From NCBI GenBank assembly GCA_947581925.1, contig CANPWB010000003.1:1-64000 (forward strand): a stretch of 64,000 bases of DNA, read 5' to 3'. Source of the DNA: an uncultured Clostridia bacterium. Lineage in GTDB: Bacteria; Bacillota; Clostridia; Christensenellales; CAG-917. A model generated the notes under the pieces. The model saw only the letters and a program-made list of their open reading frames with translations, searched no databases and was not told the origin of the DNA. Of this stretch, positions 1-7,225 are shown piece after piece; position 1 is the stretch's first letter, and every line of letters begins with the position of its first letter. Made by a program: the position numbers and the translations under genes.

Positions 1-187
1 AAGCGCTTGTGGGGGACTCGAACGGGCGGAATAGCAAGACATCCAGTGAATGTCTTGCCCGCCCCGGCGTGATAGCGAAGGCAACGATAAGCAGTACGGG
101 TTATCCCGAAGGGACTCCCCTCGCTGTGCGAGTCGTTACGTTTAAGCCAAGCGGAGCGAGTCCCGAAACAGGCTAACTTATTTTCTT

Positions 188-218
188 ATCGCCACATCTC
201 GTGGCGATATGTTTTTTT
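188..218 (+). terminator. Hairpin terminator-like element in repeat array
   Basis: ATCGCCAC/GTGGCGAT stem (8 bp, loop ATCTC) followed by ATG and seven T. The same element recurs at 490-520. No gene ends just before it in the window, so it belongs to the repeat rather than to a known transcript. Confidence 0.5.
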
Positions 219-489
219 AAGCGCTTGTGGGGGACTCGAACGGGCGGAATAGCAAGACATCCAGTGAATGTCTTGCCCGCCCCGGCGTGATAGCGCAGTA
301 AACGAATAGCTGTGCGTGACGCGTGTTATCCTCACGCATCATTATAAATACTACCGCTTGTCCGAGAGACATCGGGGCCCCCATAATAATGAGTGACAAT
401 GCGCCACTAAGTAAAAGTGCAAAACCCGTGGAACGAATTTTATGGGGCAAAAAAGGAGCGAGTCCCGAAACAGGCTAACTTATTTTCTT

Positions 490-520
490 ATCGCCACATC
501 TCGTGGCGATATGTTTTTTT
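490..520 (+). terminator. Second copy of the array hairpin terminator
   Basis: Identical stem-loop and T run to 188-218, within the second copy of the shared block. Confidence 0.5.
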
Positions 521-683
521 AAGCGCTTGTGGGGGACTCGAACGGGCGGAATAGCAAGACATCCAGTGAATGTCTTGCCCGCCCCGGCATACGGGGTCCC
601 CAAAATATTTACGAAGTGATTTTTGGAGCAAAACCTTTCCCCCTTCCCCTTTTTCTTTTTTGTTTTGGAAGATAATATATGCG

Positions 684-711
684 TTGACACGTCGGGAAAA
701 TGTGGTAGAAT
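684..711 (+). promoter_or_regulatory. Sigma-70 type promoter
   Basis: TTGACA (684-689), 16-nt spacer, TAGAAT (706-711). It would give a 5' leader of about 130 nt for the gene at 848. Six bases after the -10 there is an ATG that opens only a nine-codon frame (MYNPCGKNF), possibly fortuitous. Confidence 0.6.
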
Positions 712-847
712 ATCAGTATGTACAACCCTTGTGGGAAAAATTTTTAAAACACACCCCAAAGTGCTCTCTGATGATAAAAGCGTTTTTTTAAAAAGCACAA
801 AGCCTAAATATCGCTGCTCCCCGCAGGGCGAAAACATAGGAGTCAGT

Positions 848-1678
848 ATGAAAATTATTTTTAAAAAATCCAAGCTGCCTTTTCTGAAAAAGTTTGAAGA
901 CCACACCCAAAGTACGCGGGACAACTGGACGCTTGCCCGCTACATGCAGGATCAAGACGGATTTTGCGCGCAAGACGCCTCTATATTTATGCTCTTGCAG
1001 CAGGGCGCGATGAAGGGAGACCCGTATGCCATGTGCGAATTGGGTCGGCACCTCTATAATCGTGGCGGAGACGCATTTTTGCCTGTCGTGCTGTCGTGGT
1101 GGCACAAGGCGGCACGGCTGAAAGACAAAGGCGCCATATGGGACGTGACAAACAGACGCATTTTGGAGCGTATTTGCAAATATAACGTCTTGGGCGGCTA
1201 TGCCGACATCGAGATGCGCTGCGTTATGCTCACGGATCTCATTTTGCTTCGTTTGGGACTGGACGAGTGGAGCGAACTGTCGCCCTCGGAGCGTGAGTCG
1301 CGTATACGCACCCTCATCAACGTATGCTCTGAACAACTCTTTCTCCCGTGTGCGCCGCCGTTTCGCCTCGTAGCAAACTACCGCCTTAACGGCTCCGTCG
1401 TAGACGGCACCGCGCTGAATGGCGGGGATTTGGTGATACGCAGTGAGGTCGTCCCAAATTTCAACCGCCTCATTCAAGTGGTTTTTCATGAGCTCGGGCA
1501 TTATGTGTTGTATGCCGCCAAAAAGGATCCGTCACAGCGCGCCCGCTTCGGACTCAGCGATGACCGCGTCGCGAGTTGGGCGAGAGGAGATATGGGGATT
1601 GAAGTCCCAACGTCCGAGGAGGATCCCGACTCGCTTTCCTACGGAGTATACACCCACTACGTCGTTCTTTTTGAATAA
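848..1678 (+). CDS. Sel1-repeat protein with HExxH metallopeptidase-like motif
   Basis: Predicted 276-residue soluble protein. I start it at 848 because AGGAG lies seven bases upstream; the longer ORF from 623 has no ribosome site and a low-complexity extension. Residues about 45-90 (GDPYAMCELGRHLY, then WWHKAA) look like one Sel1/TPR-like repeat, a protein-interaction fold. Near residue 217 is VFHELGHYVL, an HExxH zinc-peptidase signature in a helix, similar to gluzincin or ImmA/IrrE-like peptidases. A glutamate-rich stretch follows (about residues 250-260), but the third zinc ligand cannot be assigned. No signal peptide is visible, so it is probably cytoplasmic. Substrate unknown. Neighbouring genes on the right are on the other strand. 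Confidence 0.65.
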   Translation: MKIIFKKSKLPFLKKFEDHTQSTRDNWTLARYMQDQDGFCAQDASIFMLLQQGAMKGDPYAMCELGRHLYNRGGDAFLPVVLSWWHKAARLKDKGAIWDVTNRRILERICKYNVLGGYADIEMRCVMLTDLILLRLGLDEWSELSPSERESRIRTLINVCSEQLFLPCAPPFRLVANYRLNGSVVDGTALNGGDLVIRSEVVPNFNRLIQVVFHELGHYVLYAAKKDPSQRARFGLSDDRVASWARGDMGIEVPTSEEDPDSLSYGVYTHYVVLFE

Positions 1679-1706
1679 CCCTTCATTTTTGTGGATAATC
1701 AACAAT

Positions 1707-2555
1707 TTAAATAAGAGCAAATAATACGTCGCATATATCCGCGTTTATGGCGATAGCCCGATCGGATATCTGTTTTGGACAAATTGCTTTGCCGCGGTTT
1801 ATGCAAACATATGTCGCGTTTTTATTTTGCGCGGTCATGCGCATGAATGGATATTTGATTATACCCGGCGTATTGTATCCAACGCCTAATTCCAGAAACA
1901 GCACTTTATCTTGCGATTTTGTGTTTATAAACCGTTCATAGCGTTCACATGCGGCATACCAGCCGTCGTCCTCAACAAATTTATCGTCAGAGCGCAAATT
2001 CATCGTCATCGGCTTGCCGCACACGGGACAGCGGGGAATAAGTTCGGACGGGACGCGCATATCTTTTTGTTCGCTCACCATGCGGCGGATGGCCTCTTCA
2101 TTGTCATACGTTTTGTTGTGACATGGCACAGAGCATTGGAATAGCCCATAATCGCCCTGCGTGTAAAAGAGGCTCTCCTTGTCAAAACCTGCCTTCTGAA
2201 AACAGTGATCGACGTTGGTGGTGATGACAAAATAGTCCTTCGTTTTCACAAGATCGAGGAGTTTTTGATAGACGTTTTTTGGAGGGTCCATATAGCGGTT
2301 GACAAAAATATATCTCGACCAATACGCCCAAAACTCCTCGGGTGTTTTGTATGGATAAAACCCGCCGGCATACATATCGTGAAAGCCGTATTTCTCCCCA
2401 AAATCGGAGAAATATTTTTCAAAGCGTTCGCCCGAATATTCAAAACCCGCCGCAGTAGACAGTCCCGCTCCCGCGCCTATGACGACCGCGTCCGCGTTTG
2501 TCAAAGCCTCTTTCAGCTTATATATTTGCGCCGAGATATCTTGCGTAAATCTCAT
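1707..2555 (-). CDS. SirTM-class sirtuin (protein ADP-ribosyltransferase)
   Basis: 282 residues from the ATG at 2555, which has AAGGAG upstream; the ORF-track start is inside the preceding gene. It has the Rossmann motif GAGAGLS near residue 28, TTNVD (NAD binding) and a zinc ribbon (CSVPC and CPVC). At the position where deacetylating sirtuins carry the catalytic His it reads TQGDYG, with Gln. This is typical of SirTM enzymes, which in known systems ADP-ribosylate lipoylated GcvH-L. It overlaps the upstream macrodomain gene by 38 nt, so the two are surely co-translated: a writer/eraser pair. The usual partners gcvH-L and lplA2 are not adjacent. Confidence 0.85.
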   Translation of the reverse strand: MRFTQDISAQIYKLKEALTNADAVVIGAGAGLSTAAGFEYSGERFEKYFSDFGEKYGFHDMYAGGFYPYKTPEEFWAYWSRYIFVNRYMDPPKNVYQKLLDLVKTKDYFVITTNVDHCFQKAGFDKESLFYTQGDYGLFQCSVPCHNKTYDNEEAIRRMVSEQKDMRVPSELIPRCPVCGKPMTMNLRSDDKFVEDDGWYAACERYERFINTKSQDKVLFLELGVGYNTPGIIKYPFMRMTAQNKNATYVCINRGKAICPKQISDRAIAINADICDVLFALI

Positions 2556-3294
2556 AATCTTGCTCCTTGAATACGTTGAAAATGACTTTGATATTGCTTC
2601 CCGCCTGTTTTTTATATTCAAATACGGTATTTATCGCTATCTCGGCGGCGCGCTCGTTCGGAAAATGAAATTCGCCCGTAGAAATACAGCAAAACGCTAG
2701 GCTTTCTAGTTTGTTTTTGTCTGCAAGCGCCAGGCAGGAGCGGTAACAGCTTTCAAGCAGTCGCTCGTGTTCGGCGGTAAGTTTTCCATATACAATGGGA
2801 CCGACTGTGTGCAGCACGTATTTACACGGCAAGTTGTAGGCGTTTGTAATTTTCGCCCCGCCCGTAGGTTCGTCGTGCCCCTGCGCTTTCATAATTTCCG
2901 CGCACTCCTGCCTGAGCCGAACGCCAGCAAACGTGTGAATGGCGTTGTCGATACAGCCGTGGTTTGGGTAAAAACAGCCAAGCATTTGAGAATTTGCGGC
3001 GTTGACTATTCCGTCGCATTTGAGCGTCGTGATGTCGCCTTGCCAAAGATAAATATCGGGCCGAATGGGCGAAAGGTCGGCAATATCCGTTATTCCTTTT
3101 AGTCTTATTTCTTCTTTCAAATACTCGTCCTGCACACACAAAAACTCTTCGCTCGCGCCTTTTGGCATGCGCACGTTGAAAAGAGCGCGGAGGAGCGCTT
3201 TTTGCCCGTCGTCATCACACGGGATATACATATACTCGCCCCGCTCGGCAAGCATATATTTTATGAGATATTTTCGTTTTTCTTCCAGTGTCAT
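2518..3294 (-). CDS. Zinc-containing macrodomain protein-ADP-ribose hydrolase
   Basis: 258 residues. The chosen start MTLEEKRKYLIKY fits the N-terminus usual for SirTM-linked macrodomains; the longer ORF begins with GTG without a ribosome site. The N-terminal about 80 residues include NVRMPKGASEEFLCVQDEYL. The macrodomain follows with VNAANSQMLGCF and the zinc motif CFYPNHGC near residue 130, then IHTFAG and HTVGP. The Zn-macro clade removes ADP-ribose put on by SirTM. No Shine-Dalgarno sequence is seen; a possible TTGTCA/TATCAT promoter lies only some 11-17 nt before the ATG. Its 3' end overlaps the sirtuin gene. Confidence 0.85.
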   Translation of the reverse strand: MTLEEKRKYLIKYMLAERGEYMYIPCDDDGQKALLRALFNVRMPKGASEEFLCVQDEYLKEEIRLKGITDIADLSPIRPDIYLWQGDITTLKCDGIVNAANSQMLGCFYPNHGCIDNAIHTFAGVRLRQECAEIMKAQGHDEPTGGAKITNAYNLPCKYVLHTVGPIVYGKLTAEHERLLESCYRSCLALADKNKLESLAFCCISTGEFHFPNERAAEIAINTVFEYKKQAGSNIKVIFNVFKEQDYEIYARYLGANI

Positions 3295-3368
3295 TTTGGG
3301 AAATGCCAATGATAAAATTACGGCGGAAATGTTGACAATATACACTTCCGCCGTGTCTTATTTATTTA

Positions 3369-3722
3369 TCACTCTATTGTCGCGTCGGCGGCGGTGTACT
3401 GCTCGAGAGAATTTGCCTTCACCTGTATGCAGATATATTTGATGCCGCTTGTCTCGGAGGCGGAGAATCTGCGCTTGGCGGCGGGGGCTACTCTGAGCCA
3501 ATCGCCCGCGGTGAGTTTTATAGTCTCGCCGTCTATATACGCGGTTCCCTCACCCTCCAGGACGCCGTATATCTCCTCATTTTGCTTGTGCGCATGCACG
3601 AAAGGAACGCTCGCGCCCTTTGGCAGTATGTTGACGCTGACCTCTGCGCCTGTGAGTCCGAGTGCGTCATGCAGCTCTGTGCGCGCCTCGTTTTGTATGC
3701 TGACCTTGCTGAAATTGCTCAT
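3369..3722 (-). CDS. Small cupin-domain protein
   Basis: 117 residues, a single cupin barrel. Motif 1 is seen around PFVHAHKQNEEIYGVLEGEG (metal-ligand His and Glu) and motif 2 around GDWLRVAPAAKRRF. AGAGG precedes the ATG. It is divergent from an HxlR regulator 193 bp away, a frequent arrangement in which the regulator senses a redox or reactive carbonyl signal and controls the cupin. The substrate cannot be told from sequence: such proteins can be dioxygenase-like, isomerases or binding proteins. Confidence 0.8.
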   Translation of the reverse strand: MSNFSKVSIQNEARTELHDALGLTGAEVSVNILPKGASVPFVHAHKQNEEIYGVLEGEGTAYIDGETIKLTAGDWLRVAPAAKRRFSASETSGIKYICIQVKANSLEQYTAADATIE

Positions 3723-3763
3723 AATACACCTCTTTTAAAAATTTTTGACCTTGACGATCTTGC

Positions 3764-3802
3764 TTTTATTATATCACTGAAAAAACAAATTGCACGATGG
3801 TT
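3764..3802 (-). promoter_or_regulatory. Promoter for the cupin gene
   Basis: Minus-strand TATAAT in the sequence GTGATATAATAAAAG, about 45 bp before the cupin ATG. The -35 (around GTGCAA) is weak. The region faces the HxlR promoter, so a shared operator is likely between them. Confidence 0.45.
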
Positions 3803-3854
3803 ACAAATCTATTATCCGATAACAAAAAATATACTTTGTTTTAAAAATAAACTA

Positions 3855-3883
3855 TTGACAATAGGGTGTGATTATGGCATAAT
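3855..3883 (+). promoter_or_regulatory. Promoter for the HxlR gene
   Basis: TTGACA (3855-3860), 17-nt spacer, CATAAT (3878-3883), about 33 bp before the ATG at 3916. Confidence 0.65.
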
Positions 3884-3915
3884 TATCCAAACTTGCAAAA
3901 AGGTAGGATATTGTT

Positions 3916-4245
3916 ATGCTGACGAGAGAGGAATTGCCGGAATGCCCCGTTGCGACTACGGTACAGCTCATTGGAAACAAGTGGAAACTTTTGATAATTC
4001 GCAACTTGATTTATAATGGAACGCAGCGGTTTACGGATTTTTTAAAAACTATCCCGGCTATAAGCAAAAAAGTGCTGACGGACGACCTGCGCGCGCTCGA
4101 AGAGGACGGTCTTATTTTGAGAAAAGTGTACGCGGAAGTGCCGCCACGAGTCGAATATTCGCTGACTCCTCTCGGATCGTCTTTAAAAAGTATCCTCGAC
4201 GCTATGTCCGTGTGGGGTACGGAGTATAAAAACAAAATCGCATGA
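3916..4245 (+). CDS. HxlR-family winged-helix transcriptional regulator
   Basis: 109 residues, full length for the family. The conserved N-terminal cysteine is in LPECPVATTVQLIGNKW, followed by the wHTH (RNLIYNGTQRFTDFLKTIP, then SKKVLTDDLRALEEDG) and the wing PPRVEYSLTPLG. The single Cys is the redox or electrophile sensor in characterised HxlR proteins such as HypR and QorR. AAAGGTAGGA supplies the ribosome site. Probable target: the divergent cupin promoter and its own. Confidence 0.9.
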   Translation: MLTREELPECPVATTVQLIGNKWKLLIIRNLIYNGTQRFTDFLKTIPAISKKVLTDDLRALEEDGLILRKVYAEVPPRVEYSLTPLGSSLKSILDAMSVWGTEYKNKIA

Positions 4246-4355
4246 AAAATTAAACTTTCGATAAGTAAACTTTTTTCTTTTATTTCTTTTCATTTTAGCT
4301 TTTTTTCTTTAAAATTGAGAGATTTTAAAATAAATAAGACTTGTTTGTCTTTATT

Positions 4356-4385
4356 TTGTTTGATTTTTTTTGTCGTTTGTATAAT
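4356..4385 (+). promoter_or_regulatory. Promoter for the metal exporter
   Basis: TTGTTT (4356-4361), 18-nt spacer, TATAAT (4380-4385). The -10 ends 12 bases before the ATG at 4398, leaving a 5' leader of only about 5-6 nt and no Shine-Dalgarno sequence. Confidence 0.5.
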
Positions 4386-4397
4386 AATAAGCGCGAT

Positions 4398-5450
4398 ATG
4401 GCAGAAGTTTTTCTTGACGCGTTGATAGACAGTCTCAAGCTGCTTTTAGTGGTGGCTGTTTTCACATACGTCATCGCTCTTATCGAGCCTAAACTTTCAA
4501 ACAAGGTGCGCCTTAAAGGAAAATTTGCGCCGCTTATCGGCGTTTCAATATCCATGCTGCCTCAATGCGGATTTTCAGTCGTCGCGACAGACCTTTATCA
4601 TAAACGACATATAACACTAGGCACACTCATCGGCGTATACATTGCCACATCAGACGAGGCTTTGCCTGTATTTTTGTCCTATCCCAAAATGGCGCTGCAT
4701 ATACTGCCTATACTTGCGGCAAAATTCGCGCTGGGATTGACATTCGGCTATCTGATCGACTTTATTTATAAAAAAGGCGCTATATCAGTGCAACATCACC
4801 TCTCTCATTGTGAGGATGAATACAAGATAACTCTCATGGAGTACGAGGGGACGCAGCTTGTTGAAAAATGCTCGCACGGCGCGCAAAACAATTGTAATTG
4901 CGAGGAGTGTATTGAAAGCGACTGCCCTCATCTCCACTCACACTGCACGTCGGATCACTGTGAACATGACACTTTTGGCAAAGGCATACTCTTCAAACAA
5001 CATCAAAAAGCGTTGAAAATTGAGCAAAAACGCGCAAATATCAAACGTTTTTTGGTAAAGCCACTACTTCACTCACTTGAAATTTTTGTCTATGTTTTTA
5101 TTATAAATATAATTTTCGGCATTATTCTCTACTATATCGGCGAGCAAAGGCTTATAACTTTTCTGACCGCAAATAAATATATAGCTCCTCTCTTTGCCGT
5201 ATTAATAGGCTCTATCCCAAATTGCGTATCCTCTATAGTTTTAAGCGAACTTTATATTATGGGTGGTCTTGGATTCGGCGCTACTCTCGGAGGATTGTGT
5301 ATGAACGCCGGCGTCGCATTCGTTTATCTTTTTAAGGATGCAAAACGCACAAAACATAACATCTCTGTTTTCTTATTGATGTTTCTAATAAGCGTTTTTA
5401 TCTCATATATCTTCTCTCTTCCCTTCTCTTTCTCCTCTCTTCCGATCTAG
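4398..5450 (+). CDS. Putative heavy-metal exporter (10-TM ArsP_2-like permease)
   Basis: 350 residues. The ATG at 4398 opens directly into a membrane segment (MAEVFLDALIDSLKLLL). Two similar hydrophobic halves carry the paired motifs LPQCGFSVVATDLY and IPNCVSSIVLSELY, an internal duplication with a buried Pro-x-Cys typical of this exporter family. Between them (about residues 125-200) lies a soluble loop very rich in His and Cys (CNCEECIESDCPHLHSHC), likely a metal-binding regulatory loop. Metal identity is not decided; manganese or arsenical transport are the usual annotations. The ORF-track extension upstream overlaps the -10 box and was rejected. Confidence 0.75.
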   Translation: MAEVFLDALIDSLKLLLVVAVFTYVIALIEPKLSNKVRLKGKFAPLIGVSISMLPQCGFSVVATDLYHKRHITLGTLIGVYIATSDEALPVFLSYPKMALHILPILAAKFALGLTFGYLIDFIYKKGAISVQHHLSHCEDEYKITLMEYEGTQLVEKCSHGAQNNCNCEECIESDCPHLHSHCTSDHCEHDTFGKGILFKQHQKALKIEQKRANIKRFLVKPLLHSLEIFVYVFIINIIFGIILYYIGEQRLITFLTANKYIAPLFAVLIGSIPNCVSSIVLSELYIMGGLGFGATLGGLCMNAGVAFVYLFKDAKRTKHNISVFLLMFLISVFISYIFSLPFSFSSLPI

Positions 5451-5602
5451 TGTTGATAAATTTTTATTATGTTTGTTTATTGTGAATAAGTTTAAGGTTT
5501 TGTCCACAGTTTTATTTTTATTAAAAACACAATATCTTCTGATTTTTATTTTTTTTCACAACAAAGTATTGTTGTTTTGGTTTAAAAATCCACTTGTCAA
5601 CA
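5451..5602. promoter_or_regulatory. Cluster of DnaA-box-like 9-mers upstream of dnaN
   Basis: An AT-rich spacer with five sequences near the TTATNCACA consensus: TGTTGATAA (5451), TGTGAATAA (5481), TTGTCCACA (5500), TTTTTCACA (5552) and TTGTCAACA (5594). None is the perfect consensus. In most Bacillota the dnaA-dnaN spacer is part of oriC; here dnaA is 4.7 kb away and on the other strand. It could be an origin element or a DnaA-controlled dnaN promoter. Confidence 0.5.
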
Positions 5603-5664
5603 TCGTATATTTATGTTATCATTATCAAAGATAAAAAATAAATAGATATCAGGAAAGGTCGAAT

Positions 5665-6765
5665 ATGAAAGTTGTATGTCAAGGTAATGAATTGAGCGAC
5701 GCGCTCTCTAAAGTCGTAAAGGCTTTGCCTCAAAAAAGGACTAATCCCATACTCGAAGGCGTGAAGATAACAGCCGAGGGCGAGACCCTCACACTCTTCG
5801 CCACCGATCTCGAACTTGCTATCGAAAAGAAGATAAACGCAAAAGTTTTGATTGATGGTGAGATCGTCATTCCAGGCAAACTCTTTGCGGATTACGCAAA
5901 GAAGATAGAGGAGGAAGAAGTAGAGCTTGACGGCACTTCTTCATCAAAACTCGTCATAAAATATCTCGAGAGCGAATTGCAAATAAAGACTCTCCCCGTG
6001 GACGAGTATCCTATTTTCAAGGAAGTAAACACCGAAAATTCTTTCGTTATCCTCAAAAAGGAGCTCAAGACAATAATAAATAAGGTCATATTCAATGTGT
6101 CCGTGGATGAGGCGCGTCCAACTTTGCGCGGAGTCTGCCTCAATATCAAAGAAAACGAAGTAGAGGCTGTCGCTTCCGACGGATACCGACTCGCATTGAC
6201 AAGAGCGGTCATCAAAAACAACGGCATAGTAGACAAAATAGTAGTACCTTCCAAGAGTATGAACGAGCTTGCCCGTCTCATCGACGACGGCGAGGACGCG
6301 ATAACGGTCTATGTTGACAAAAACTACATCATGGTGGACCTCTTCCATACAAAGCTCGTGTCCCGCCTCATCAGCGAGGAGTATATAAACTATGAGAAGA
6401 TAATCCCCGTCTCGTTTACCACAGAGGTCACCGTTGATAAGAAAATATTTGAAAACTCCATCGACCGCGTTTCCCTCATAAACCGTCTCGACAAACGCTC
6501 CTATGTCAAAATGGACATCAAAGAGGAAAACCTCTCACTCAGCGCGCACAGCGAGGACGGAGAAATAAATGAGAAACTCTCCATAGGTCTTAAAGGAAAA
6601 GACCTCACAATAGGATTTAATGCAAAATATATAATCGACTGTATGCATGCCATAGACGAGCCGTTTATCACACTCAATTTCACTTCCTCCACCGCCCCCG
6701 GCATCATCAAAGGCGAATCCAACCTCTGGCTCTATCTGATCTTACCGTTGAGAGTTATTGGATAA
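5665..6765 (+). CDS. dnaN: DNA polymerase III beta subunit (sliding clamp)
   Basis: 366 residues, the normal length for the ring-forming clamp of three domains. Clear family motifs: N-terminal MKVVCQGNELSDALSKVVKAL, TNPILEGV, VPSKSMNEL, and a C-terminal LYLILPLRV equivalent to the usual LILPVR. AGGAAAGG gives the ribosome site. It tethers the replicative polymerase to DNA. It stands alone: dnaA is not its upstream neighbour, unlike the standard dnaA-dnaN-recF order. It is followed by a repeat-type terminator. Confidence 0.97.
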   Translation: MKVVCQGNELSDALSKVVKALPQKRTNPILEGVKITAEGETLTLFATDLELAIEKKINAKVLIDGEIVIPGKLFADYAKKIEEEEVELDGTSSSKLVIKYLESELQIKTLPVDEYPIFKEVNTENSFVILKKELKTIINKVIFNVSVDEARPTLRGVCLNIKENEVEAVASDGYRLALTRAVIKNNGIVDKIVVPSKSMNELARLIDDGEDAITVYVDKNYIMVDLFHTKLVSRLISEEYINYEKIIPVSFTTEVTVDKKIFENSIDRVSLINRLDKRSYVKMDIKEENLSLSAHSEDGEINEKLSIGLKGKDLTIGFNAKYIIDCMHAIDEPFITLNFTSSTAPGIIKGESNLWLYLILPLRVIG

Positions 6766-7200
6766 TATAAAGTGGGGCGTAGCCCCACACGCCCCTATGT
6801 GGGCTCCTCGCCCCGCACGTCCCAGGTGGGGCGCTGCCCCACACTCCGGCAAGGGACTTCGTCCCCTGCACCCCAAGCTAAAAAGCGCGAATGTGGCTTT
6901 TTCATCGCCGACATTCGCGCTTTTTTGATAGTGTGTATGGTACTAACTCCAGCGTGAGAGCTTGATATTGACGGACGCTTTGTCTGAGTGATTAACGCTA
7001 CCTCTGTCCGACCTTTCTCGGGGTCCCCACGAAATTACGCAGTGATTTAGTGGGGTGAAGGATAGGGGGGAGGCTACGCCGTATAGGCGGTGGTGGGGGA
7101 CCTGACATATACAAAAACCTTGTCCGAGCGTTCTTTTAATGTCATTTTGAGCGCAGTCGAGAAATCCCATAATTAGAAGATGAAAAGAATATTTTATAAA
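6766..7200 (+). repeat. Mosaic of intergenic hairpin repeats after dnaN
   Basis: No gene is seen. In order: mini-hairpin GTGGGGC-GTA-GCCCCAC, AGGGACTTCGTCCCC, the long terminator-like palindrome (6880-6926), the CTCCAGCGTGAGAGCTTGAT block, a CCCCACGAAAT/ATTTAGTGGGG hairpin (7025-7055), and a TGTCATTTTGAGCGCAGTCGAG unit near 7140. Confidence 0.8.
6880..6926 (+). terminator. Long-stem terminator of the dispersed repeat family (dnaN)
   Basis: Arms AAAAGCGCGAATGT and ACATTCGCGCTTTTTT around an 18-nt loop. Family member oriented with the preceding gene dnaN. Confidence 0.75.
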
Positions 7201-7225
7201 TTTATCAAATAATCAAATAATCAAA

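Larger units (their letters stand above)
1..588. repeat. Direct-repeat array with hairpins
   Basis: A block beginning AAGCGCTTGTGGGGGACTCG occurs at 1-77, 219-295 and 521-588, almost identical each time. Copies two and three are preceded by a second shared block (153-218 and 455-520) that holds a hairpin with a T run. Each main block contains a perfect 9-bp stem (GCAAGACAT/ATGTCTTGC, 7-nt loop) inside a CGGGCGG/CCGCCCG arm. The spacers between copies differ. The first copy touches the window edge, so the array probably continues to the left. No coding potential is convincing here. Confidence 0.85.

Noticed and set aside
1-30. tRNA 3' end: GGGGGACTCGAAC resembles an inverted T-arm
   Set aside because: On the minus strand the T-loop TTCGAGT is followed by CCCCC, but the 5' stem reads GCCCG and cannot pair; no anticodon arm is present. 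I keep it only as a repeat.
1-588. CRISPR array
   Set aside because: Only three copies, repeat too long (77 bp), spacers of unequal length and no cas genes.
475-924. 149-codon minus-strand ORF
   Set aside because: Runs through repeats and antisense to the leader of the Sel1 gene, has no ribosome site and no family features.
1690-1698. Isolated perfect DnaA box TGTGGATAA
   Set aside because: Single box at the end of a coding region with no cluster; chance occurrence is likely.
4341-4397. N-terminal extension of the metal exporter
   Set aside because: The extension would be translated across the -10 box TATAAT and has no ribosome site.
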